In this document: piece by piece, positions 55,590 to 64,000 of the stretch | How the letters are laid out: each line of letters opens with the position of its first letter | Position numbering within the stretch: position 1 is the stretch's first letter | Assembly: GCA_949126835.1 (NCBI GenBank) | Contig: OX421507.1 | Coordinates: forward strand, 13,567,852-13,631,851 | DNA from: Anisus vortex | Taxonomy: Eukaryota; Mollusca; Gastropoda; Planorbidae | Length of the DNA: 64,000 nt | Direction: 5' to 3' | Notes under the pieces: generated by a model | The model's input: only the letters and a program-made list of their open reading frames with translations | Databases searched by the model: none | Told to the model about the DNA's origin: nothing | Translations under genes and position numbers: made by a program

Positions 55590-55740
55590 AGGTGATTCTT
55601 CAAATCTGACATTCACAATCCATCGTTTTCTTTAGGCGCCATCTTTAGGAAATGAAATAAAAAATTTATTATCTAAATATTTTCGTACAACCAGTAACGT
55701 AGCACACTAGCATGTTTCGAAGTAAATCATCGAATAAGAC
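55590..55740 (-). pseudogene. Second THAP-domain relic
   Basis: Aligns with 10985-11170 (GGTGATTCTTCAxxTCTGAC, ACAATCCATCGTTTTCTTT, CAACCAGTAACGxAGCACA on the + strand). The frame is CYVTGCTK followed by a frameshift and stop, so it is dead. Confidence 0.6.
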
Positions 55741-56519
55741 CGGAAATGTCTTTTTTGTTGACCTTTTATGTATGCTTATATGTTAAGACTTGACAATGAC
55801 AACCATTACGATTGCAAGCAGAGATTTACGCCTTGTTGCTGACTTAACATTATAGGATGTTGAGAAATTCATTGCCCTTTCAACTGCAAGTTCAGGCCGA
55901 CTACAAATAAACAAAGGCTATAAGTATTATTTTGAAGATTATGTCTTCAATATTAAAAGTATCATAACGTTAAAACACAAGGAATAGGCCTATAGGCGCT
56001 ATAGCTCTTCTCTCGTTTCATATATTATTTCAGACGCACTATAATATGCATAACAATGTAAATTAATACAATAAAATAAAGACAATTAGTCAGGTTCGTC
56101 TACAACAGCATACATTTTCTTTTTAATGGTCTCCTATGTTATTAAAAAAAAGAACAATATAAAAGAACTTATTTTAGGGCTATGTATTGAAAACATAAAA
56201 GTAAACAAACGTCGGCAGCAACAACGAGATGTGTATCAAATCCTGTATATCCCACTATAAGTTCACATTTAGGTGTAAACAGGTTGGTAGTTTGTGACCC
56301 CCTCTATGTCATCTATAGGTCATCTAAAAATAGATTATCATGGCGGTGTGTAAGAAATTATACAATTATCGATCTGGTATTGTTGCTTACACTCTTCCTG
56401 TACAGAAGATTATTTGTGCCCTACACTGGCTTCACGTCTCCGTACACCCTAGTGCTAAAATGTATTATTTTTTTGTAGCCTACGTATGTACTACGTGGCT
56501 AATAAAAAAAATATATATT

Positions 56520-56810
56520 GTTCAGTATTGTAGCTTGAGTCTAGTTTTGCATAGGATCGGTGATCAGTGATGGTTGTAATAATGATGTTATGTTTTTGTC
56601 AATATGGTTTTGTTTTTTTCCGTAACTAGTTCAGATAACTCATTCCATTCGCTCGGGAAGAGAGAAATAGTATATTATGCATTTGTCATTGCTTATAAAA
56701 TGATTTTATCTTTATGTTTGGATTCTTCTAAGTTTATTACATTGTTGTGTCCTAATTTGATGTTTTTGTTTGTATGTCTAGCAAAAGCATGCTAAAGGAA
56801 ACAACGGGAT
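56520..56810 (-). mobile_element. Diverged CR1-like LINE 3' end
   Basis: Contains CGTAACTAGTTCAGATAACT CATTCCATTCGC, a diverged form of the GTTACTGGTTTTCCTGGTTTGTTCAGGTAACCCATTCCATG tail found in other copies. Weak but colinear with 28185-28510. Confidence 0.45.
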
Positions 56811-57304
56811 CTTTTGAACTCGCCAGAGCTTAATTACCCACATGACTGTCACGTGATATAGCGTTGTTTTGGTGTGTTGTTGTTATTTTTTTAATTTTTT
56901 TTTTAAATCCTAAATCTTGAAATATTTTGTCGTTATTGTTTAGGCTCTGTACAGAAATTGGCACACTGTGAAATATGTCTAGGATGTTTACATTCATTCC
57001 TGAAGTAATAAACTTTAAAAAGAAATTAAAAAATTAAATTGAGTCTTAAATTATTACTTAACAATGTCCTAGTAGGCCTAAATAAAGATACAGACAAGCC
57101 TCAATTTTCGACGTTAATCCGTCTGAAACCGATGAAGAGACTTACCTACCTAGCGGGCACAACACGTCGAATCGACGGAGAAAAAAAGTGGTTTCGACGT
57201 GTTTTCGTGGTTTTTATGTGAGACGATGTAAATACAACTTATTTGTTTTAGAATTTAGAACCTCCCAAATACACTTTAAAAAAAACTTAGACTAATTTAT
57301 AGTA

Positions 57305-57640
57305 AATAAATATTGTTTAACAATAAGAAAGGAAAATACAATGACTGTAAAACACGGATGAATAGTAAATGTTCACGTAACAATCTGTTGCAATACTCAG
57401 ATAAACATAAAGACAAAAACACTTTCCTTATATCTGCGAGAACAAATGCATATAAGCACTCTTTTTTTCTGAGTTGCATTCGGGCATGGAATGGGCTGCC
57501 TGAACAAACCAGGAAAACCAGTAACTTATCATCATTCAAAACATTAATAAAGATGCAAGACTAGGCTCGGGCCGCGGATGAATGTATGACGCAATAATCT
57601 TCTTTATAGGAGCGTCTGTAATATATAAGATAAGAGAAGG
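57305..57640 (+). mobile_element. CR1-like LINE 3' end
   Basis: The frame 57313-57564 ends in SFFLSCIRAWNGLPEQTRKT and SNLSSFKTLIKMQD, the terminal LINE box (RxWNxLPExxxxxxSLxxFK). Tail motifs (GATGAATGTATGACGCAATA) run to about 57640. 5'-truncated. Confidence 0.75.
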
Positions 57641-58710
57641 TTTACATATTATCTAAACACATTTATTTGGTTATAGAAGATGGCTAAACAAGGAGAGAGG
57701 TGTATGCAGATATAATTGTTAGGAATGGGATTTCCCCTCCATAAAAAGTAAAGTAAAGTACCCGTCGAAACAAATTGATCCATAGGTCCGGTTATTATAA
57801 TCCAACAAGTTATATTTTAAAACGTGTATAGTTCAGTGGACATTGACAAAGAACAAACAAATAACTGCATATTTGGAAAGTGCAGAGGTGGCTTTATAGA
57901 ATAATGCAGCGAGTGGCATGGACAAAGAAAACATCTATTGTAGGAGGTGCTCGAAATGTCAAATACTAATAGAGCGTTTGCAATACGCGGAGCTTAAGTT
58001 TTTAAGGACGTCATTTGTAAATAGAAGCCACTTGAGGAACAAATACGATGCCAAGTGATAGTTTTGGTTAATATCTAGTCAAGTCACTAATAGGCTCACA
58101 TCGTCTATGATCTAATGTCTATGATAATAATAAAATAGCCTATTTTATTTAACATACCTTATACAGCTTAAATCTTAATAAGACTTAAAACAAAAAACAT
58201 TATTTAAAAAAAGTTCGAGCCTATATGAAACTTTATTAATACAGCGGCCATTGTACACCACTACACAAAGTAAACAAAAATCACGTGCTTTTTGTCACGT
58301 GATTGCAAACGCCCTATAGAGAATTAATTTTTGAAGGTAGGCCTATATAATGACGGGACTTTTTCGGATCCGATCTGAGTTAAAGGACAGATAAGAGCTT
58401 TTGAATTTAGGGGCCTATATATATTATTATAAACTCAGTATGATCATAATACAATAAAAATGTATATTCTTTAGTGATCTTTTTTTCTTAGATAGGCCGA
58501 TCAGAGTTGCGGAGCGGAGCATACTTTTAAAATTTCATACGAGTCAGGGGCGGAAGTAGCAATCCTTTTAACCACAAATTTTTGGGAGAGTAAGCGATCT
58601 AAATAATTCTAAGAATTCTGAATCTCCACGACAGATCATCCATGTATTTTTAGATCAGTGCTGCGGGCTAAACGGTGCAACCGGAGCAATAAAGTTCGAC
58701 CAGGAAGATG
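57641..58710. other. Intergenic DNA, no gene seen
   Basis: AT-rich, no recognisable coding or repeat signature beyond short simple sequence. Confidence 0.5.
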
Positions 58711-58718
58711 ATCTAATC

Positions 58719-59764
58719 CATAGGTTCTCAACCTTTTTCGGCTCACCGCCCCCTTTTACAATATTTTTCCGCTCACCGCCCCCCCCCCTTTCCGCCAATC
58801 TGGCCTATAGTTTCAGCATTTTTTTTAGGTAGACTAGACCTTTTGTGTGATTAATTATCTTTAAAAAAATTGAAAAGGAAACATATTGTAAGAATTAATA
58901 GATAAAAAAAATTGCCTTAACAAAAGGTTTAAATAAATAAATATTAATGCGAATCCTTTGCCTGGTGTGTTGCTAGCAATTTGTCTATTTTTGTTTCAAT
59001 TTTGGTTGCAAAAGCCCATCAGTAATATTTGTTATATTACAAAACAGAACTTGTTCGGTAGCGATTTGAATCAAATGTGGAAACATTTTTTAGTTAAAGG
59101 GAGATAATTAGCCCGTTTTATTTGATGTAATATTTTTGTTTTTTTCTTTCTTTTATAAAAAATAAATGGCTTAAAATTTATAACTTTGAAATGATCAAAC
59201 TGTAAAAAGTATTTGAAAATTATATAAATATTATGTGACTAAAGAATTTATATGTATATTTTCAAGCATTACAATAACTACCCAGTTTGTATGATTAATT
59301 TTTATCTATACCGCTTAATATTATTCGAATGTACCTGCAAATTTTTTAAAACACATTAAGGGCATCTCGGTTAAACTGAGATCAAAATATTATTAATATT
59401 AGCAGATGTTAGGACGACAGTCCGGTGAACCAACCACAGGATCAGCCGCCGCACACCATATTTGCCAAATACTGACCCCTACTTCATCGAAAAGTCACTG
59501 CGATTCCTATTTCTTGTTAAATATAATAATATGTATGCCTACTGTTGGGGGATATCAGATATTTAGCAGCACTTGCGTTTACATCACATTTCATCCTCCA
59601 AAAACTAATCGATTCAAATAGCTGAGGTGTTAAAATATAGTAGGTACGTTTGTACCGCCCACTTGCCCTTCATCGCCCCCCAATCGCCCCCGGGAATGTC
59701 AGCGCCCCCCTAAAGCTTCTCATCGCCCCCCGGGGGGCGATATCGCCCCCGTTGAGAACCTATG
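58719..59764. mobile_element. hAT-like element, 1.05-kb family, copy 2, with perfect target duplication
   Basis: Ends CATAGGTTCTCAACC and GTTGAGAACCTATG. The 8-bp direct repeat ATCTAATC is exact on both sides (58711-58718 and 59765-59772). Aligns along its whole length with 7408-8483, differing by point changes and small indels. Non-coding. Confidence 0.92.
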
Positions 59765-59969
59765 ATCTAATCGATCGTGGCCTATGGACCCTGGAGTGGA
59801 GGGAGGAAGGAGGGGAGCTAAAACAATTGAGTAAATATGTGCACATCAAATCTACAAGGACGGGGAAAGGGAAGGGGGTGGCAGCAAAATAATGATTTGC
59901 TTGGGGGCCTGAAAAACAGTATGTTACACCTTTGCAGCGTCTCATTTGATATTTTGTCAATGGCTTATT

Positions 59970-60330
59970 AACCTCAAAGAAATGGACATAGTAGAGGACT
60001 CATGGGAGGAGGTTGCAGCTGACCGAGGAGCCTGGCGACAGGCCGTCTACAATGGGATGGCCTCCCTGGAAGCAAAAAGGGCCAGGGCTGACATTGACAG
60101 AAGGCAAAAAAGGAAGGCAAAAGCATCCTCCATACAGCCGCCCTCAATGTATAAATGCGAGGGATGCTTAACCCTTCCCGTACCGACCTACTTCTATCTA
60201 TGCTGCCTTCAGTTCCGCTATATACGCGCCCGGGACTGTAAGGGTTAAGGGACTGCCACTCGAGGATAGGGCTGTTCAGTCACAGCAAGCGCTTCCCCTC
60301 ATTGAAATCACAAAACCCCAAGGGCGCATC
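59970..60330 (+). mobile_element. LINE C-terminus interrupted by an 81-bp MITE
   Basis: The frame before the MITE (DSWEEVAADRGAWRQAVYNG, then KRARADIDRRQKRKAK and YKCEGC) and the frame after it (DCHSRIGLFSHSKR) are the two halves of the usual LINE C-terminal C-x2-C...H knuckle. Removing the MITE with one TTAA gives CLRDC at the junction in frame. Confidence 0.85.
60168..60248 (-). mobile_element. 81-bp TTAA-flanked MITE, copy 4, inserted in a LINE ORF
   Basis: Reverse orientation of the copies at 10319, 14872 and 24404; same 81-bp length including both TTAAs. Interrupts the LINE knuckle region. Confidence 0.93.
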
Positions 60331-60691
60331 CATTGTCTTGCGAGACAGATAGGAGCCATAGTAGTAGTATTATTATTAACTTAAACACGGCTAAAATATT
60401 ATAATTGTAGATAAATGTCGGATTCAACATCGTGATATCCAACCACATTGGTTTAAGGATATATATGTGTTTGTTTCACCTGTTATCAACAGTTAGTTTA
60501 CGTTTAAAATGAACCAGTGTAAATTAGGAGGGCGGTGCAAATTCACTCAAGGCTGGGACTAAAAGTGGGGACCCTAATTAGTTTAGACCGGGTGGCTTCC
60601 CTCCAGTTTCAACACCGCAAGTCCACTTGGGACATGAACCTGCTGTAGGCGTAATAGACTATTGAATCAAGACAAAGAGGGCTGCCTCAAG

Positions 60692-60894
60692 CAGGGGTCG
60701 GCAACCTACGAATCGCGTGCCAGACTTGGCACGCTGAGGCATTTTCAATGGCACTTAGCGGAAGTCTTAAAAGTTGATTCAAGTCTATTCTACAATAAAA
60801 ATGTTAGTGTTACAACAGGATGATTCTTAGGCTGTTGGCACGCTGAATAAATTAGAAATCATACTTTGGCACACTGTTATGAAAAGGTTGCCAC
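60692..60894. mobile_element. hAT-like MITE
   Basis: Left end CAGGGGTCGGCAACC intact; right end truncated to AAAAGGTTGCC. Contains CGCGTGCCAGACTTGGCACG, the family palindrome region. Confidence 0.8.
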
Positions 60895-61576
60895 TTATAG
60901 CCTATTGTCTATTCATTATAGAAGCCAGACATTTCTTCCAGGGGGGTGGAGCTGAACTTTCGCGTAACAAACTCAAACATTTACCAAATTTTTCGCAAAT
61001 TTAGAACGTATTAAAAAAAATGTTCAAAAAAACTTTTTTTTCAAAAAGTTCAAAAGGGGGGGGGGGTGGCTTAAAGGCCTATATATACACACATATTATT
61101 AGAAATATGCTAACATTATACTATATATTTATTATATGAATAACGTAGTATAGTAATTAGCTCACCTGTCTGAAGAATGTGTAAGCCTGCTATGTAAATC
61201 CTAAGTAAGAAACACTTAACGACTAAATACAATCGAGTCAAACGTCTATTTGAATCATTTTACTAAATAGGTCGGTCATGTTTTTTGGTGCTTGTTTTTT
61301 TGTTTTTTGTTTGGGTGAGGGAGGTAATTCAAGGCAAGAGGTGCAGTCGGCAATTCAAGCTACTGGGCGCAGTGTGTGTGTGTCTGTGACGTCTGTTGTT
61401 TACATCCTGGTAACAACTTAGCAGTGATTTATATTGAGCTACATACATATCTTCGTATTATTTAGTTTTGTGACAATTTTCTTAATCCATTGTTGAATTC
61501 ATTATTATTATTTTTTGTTTGTTGATGTTTTGTGTGTGTGTGTCTTTTATATGCACTAATTCGAATGTTATACAAC

Positions 61577-61580
<4 letters not shown>
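60895..61580. other. Intergenic DNA, no gene seen
   Basis: Includes a G-run at 61057-61068 and GT-rich stretches near 61370. No coding signal. Confidence 0.5.
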
Positions 61581-61614
<34 letters not shown>

Positions 61615-61640
61615 GGGGGGAGAGAGAGAGAGAGAGAGAA
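61581..61640. repeat. (AG)n microsatellite
   Basis: Two AG runs separated by AAAGAGGGGGG. Confidence 0.95.
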
Positions 61641-61699
61641 CTGTGTCTGCATCCGGGAAAAAATAATTCGTTTGTTAATGCTATCTCATTTTTCCATCG

Positions 61700-62190
61700 A
61701 CACGAATGAGATTTAAATACGAGACTACCCCTTCCCATTTCTCTCCCTTTAAATAAAAAATAACATGCTACATATCGATTCCGGGTGTCCAAAAATATAA
61801 CTACCCAGTAATTTGAAATGTGAGACACGAAGTGTGAGAGTGTGTGTGTGGGGGGGGGGGTATCCAAACTAAATCGTAGTTAAGACTGTGTAATACAATC
61901 CTGTGTTACAATTGGATGTTTGAATTTTAAGTTTAAAAGGTCACATAATAGTTTGTTTACTGCCACTGCCTCGCTGTTGAAACAATATGTCGTCGTGCAT
62001 TCTCTATGTTCCGTAACCTCAGATCTATGTGTGAGAAAATGTATGTCAAAGCCAAATTTGTTTCTGATACAGAGACCCCAGGGTGGGGTGGGGTGGAGGG
62101 TGGGGGTAGGTAATAATATTGATTGACAGTTGAAGAGAAACGTTACAGAGAGAGATATAGAGGTATAAATATAAGAAAGAGATGATATAA
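61700..62190 (+). repeat. Segmental direct repeat, copy 1
   Basis: Shares ordered blocks with 62970-63420: GGTGTCCAAAAATATAACT, GTTACA, ACGAATGxAAT-type start, AACCT..CTxTGTGxGAAxATGTA, and a G-rich GGGGTGGGGTGG block followed by purine-rich simple sequence. Function unknown. Confidence 0.65.
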
Positions 62191-62464
62191 AGAGAAAGAG
62201 AGGGGATATAAAGGTGAAAGAGAAAGATAGAATGTAAAAATTAAAAGAAAGAAAAATGGGTAGCCTATATAGGTCTAAAATTGAACCCCTTACTTCCCTA
62301 AAGCACAACCTTTTTAATGTGACGACACATTATTTAAACACCAATCCTTCATACAGTAATAAAAGCCCAGTCATATCTGTCATATTATTTCTGTCTGTTC
62401 GAAACGCTTAGCGGTAAAATGTTCTACCTGAAAAAAAAATAATTATTTGTCATCACCATCATCA

Positions 62465-62695
62465 TCAATCCCATGACCGTTGTGGTCGTTGGGGGGAGCG
62501 AATGGACAGCTCAGCAGTCAACTTTCTCCACTTTTGCCTTTCTTGAACGCTGGTCAATAGTTGAGTCAACTGCAGCCCTGTCCAATACTTTACATGGTCG
62601 AGCCAGCATCTCCGTTGACGGCCTCTCCTACGCCCACCTTCCACCGTGCCCTGGAGGATTGTTCTTGGCAGGCCATTGTGACGCAACACATTCAT
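62465..62695 (-). mobile_element. RTE-like LINE C-terminal fragment
   Basis: On the - strand: MNVLRHNGLPRTILQGTVEG, then GRRRGRQRRCWLDHVKYWTG and SIRSPQRPQRSWD. This is the terminal motif (GRRxxGRQRxxWxDxVKxWT...SPQRPxRSxD) common to animal RTE-type LINE proteins. 5'-truncated. Confidence 0.85.
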
Positions 62696-62732
62696 GAACC
62701 AACTATGTCAGTATACGCCGTTTGATTTGTGG

Positions 62733-62945
62733 ATGTCATCTAATCTCTTGATGTCATCTAATCTCTTGATGTCATCTAATTTCTTGATGTCATCTAATTT
62801 CTTGATGTCATCTAATTTCTTGATGTCATCTAATTTCTTGATGTCATCTAATTTCTTGATGTCATCTAATTTCTTGATGTCATCTAATTTCTTGATGTCA
62901 TCTAATTTCTTGATGTTGTCCCTGTTCTTGATGTCACCTCATTTC
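62733..62945. repeat. 18-bp tandem repeat, about 11 copies
   Basis: Unit TTGATGTCATCTAATTTC, perfect for most copies. Divisible by three, so frames through it are artefacts. Confidence 0.97.
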
Positions 62946-62969
62946 TTGACGTTTATCTAACTTCTGTAT

Positions 62970-63420
62970 TAACACGAATAGAATTATTCCATTTTCGGAA
63001 TTCCCTTTTCCAATTCCAACTCTGTTATTACTGTTAATATAAATGGCGCACACAGATTTTCGGTGTCCAAAAATATAACTTCCCAGTTTGGAAAATGTGG
63101 GGTTTATAGAGGAGGGATTGGGGACAGCCAAACGAGGTTGTGTTACAGTGTTTAAAGCAATGTAATACTATCCCACGTGACTAGACTATATTGAATGCTA
63201 GAATTAATGTCAGGTTAATAGAGTGTCAACGTTACTGCGTCACAGTCAATTATGTCGTACATTAGTTTTTTTTCTTTGTTTCTTCGTAACCTTTGCTCTT
63301 TGTGAAGAAAATGTAGGCCAGGACAATGTTCTTTCTGTCTCAGAAACGAGGGGGTGGGGGTGGGTGTAATAGAATGATAAATAGATAGAAAGAGAGAGAG
63401 GGGGGGGGGATGAGTGACGA
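62970..63420 (+). repeat. Segmental direct repeat, copy 2
   Basis: Counterpart of 61700-62190, with the LINE fragment and the 18-bp array lying between the two copies. Confidence 0.65.
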
Positions 63421-63619
63421 ACACTTATTTCCACCTAAACAACGAAAACATTACTGAAACATTACAAAAATGACAATAACTCTTAGAAATGCATTGCTTT
63501 TATGAATTGATTAATATCAGCAATGGTGTAGCGAAGAATACTAATAGGAGGTGGGGGGGGCTAATATCAGGGGGAGGATGAGAGAAAGAGAGTGGGGAAA
63601 ATACGATGGAGGGAGAGGG

Positions 63620-63900
63620 TGGGGAACTTCTTGCTGCCAGACCCATCTTGTGTTTGCCCAACCCGTCAAAGCTCTACACTCTGCAACAAAGCCAGTCTAG
63701 CTGGACTTGGCGCGGTCCTGCTCCAGGAAGATGGCAGCCTTTGACGTCTGCTGCTCCGGATAGCATATGCCAGCAGGAAACTTTCCCAGGCGGAGTCCCG
63801 GTATGGCACGGTCGGGCTGGACTGCCAGGCTTTATTTTGGGCTGTAGAGAAATTTCAACCAAATCTGTACGGCAAAACCTTTTCGTTGGTTTAATTGATG
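63620..63900 (+). pseudogene. Ty3/Gypsy RNase H relic
   Basis: In the frame starting near 63708 the sequence reads AVLLQEDGSL, a stop, then AYASRKLSQAESRYGTVGLD and FWAVEKFQPNLYGKTFSLV. This is the RNase H block of Ty3/Gypsy Pol. The preceding LPNPSKLYTL block is in another frame. It has a stop and at least one frameshift and is not functional. Confidence 0.8.
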
Positions 63901-63958
63901 TTAAGTTACTGGTTTTCCTGGTTTGTTCAGGTAACCCATTCCATGCCACACCCACCAC
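63890..63958 (-). mobile_element. CR1-like LINE tail fragment
   Basis: On the - strand it gives WNGLPEQTRKTSNL, the same terminal box as at 57305-57640. It directly abuts the Gypsy relic. Confidence 0.7.
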
Positions 63959-64000
63959 TTAGTATTCTTCGCTACACCATTGCTGATATTAACCAATTCA

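Larger units (their letters stand above)
63503..64000. mobile_element. Element with about 41-bp inverted repeats enclosing Gypsy and LINE fragments
   Basis: 63503-63543 (TGAATTGATTAATATCAGCA then ATGGTGTAGCGAAGAATACT) and 63960-64000 are inverse copies differing at one or two positions. Between them lie a Gypsy-type RNase H relic and a CR1-like LINE tail. The right terminus coincides with the window end, so the element may extend further. Confidence 0.7.

Overview
The window is eukaryotic nuclear DNA. It is AT-rich, dense in introns, microsatellites, minisatellites and small transposons, and carries spliced animal-type genes. The protein families, the tRNA-derived SINEs and the recurrent AGGCCT-containing intergenic DNA fit an invertebrate, most likely a gastropod mollusc (pulmonate-like snail). 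That assignment is inference and no species can be proven from the sequence.

Three protein-coding genes can be reconstructed exon by exon. Two are head-to-tail paralogues on the + strand (17108-25650 and 32329-43104). Both are full-length carotenoid oxygenases (BCO1/BCO2/RPE65 family) with 10 coding exons, identical exon lengths and phases, 532 aa each, and all four candidate iron-binding histidines. The third gene, on the - strand (53072-47097, 7 coding exons, 549 aa), encodes a single-pass type I membrane protein. It has a signal peptide, about four cysteine-containing Ig-like domains, one membrane helix and a cytoplasmic tail with three PPxY motifs. Its 3' end converges on that of the second oxygenase.

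Layout: 1-1150 CT-rich minisatellite; 1.1-1.3 kb small charged-repeat ORF; 1.5-9 kb transposon graveyard (LINE pieces, nested TIR elements, hAT elements); 9-15 kb SINEs, a THAP relic and unique DNA; 15.4-16.2 kb 9-bp satellite; 16.2-16.8 kb TIR element; 17.1-26.1 kb oxygenase A; 26.2-31.8 kb intergenic DNA with a second copy of a 0.3-kb TIR family; 31.8-32.3 kb minisatellite; 32.3-44.1 kb oxygenase B with a 22-bp minisatellite in its 3' flank; 44.1-47 kb microsatellites; 47.1-53.1 kb Ig-like receptor; 53.2-53.8 kb minisatellite just upstream of that receptor; 54-64 kb repeats, including a second 1.05-kb hAT element, a LINE tail split by a MITE, and a TIR element enclosing Gypsy and LINE fragments.

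The most notable signals concern how the duplicated genes have been edited. The exon-1 splice donor of gene B is embedded in a 5x37-bp tandem array. The last splice acceptor of gene A is preceded by about 8 tandem acceptor-like units. Gene B uses a GC-AG intron. Three small transposons sit 25-29 bp inside three different introns. Also striking are an exact 81-bp TTAA-flanked MITE family (four copies, one splitting a LINE ORF so that precise removal restores the frame) and an hAT-like MITE family with CTAG-centred 8-bp target duplications.
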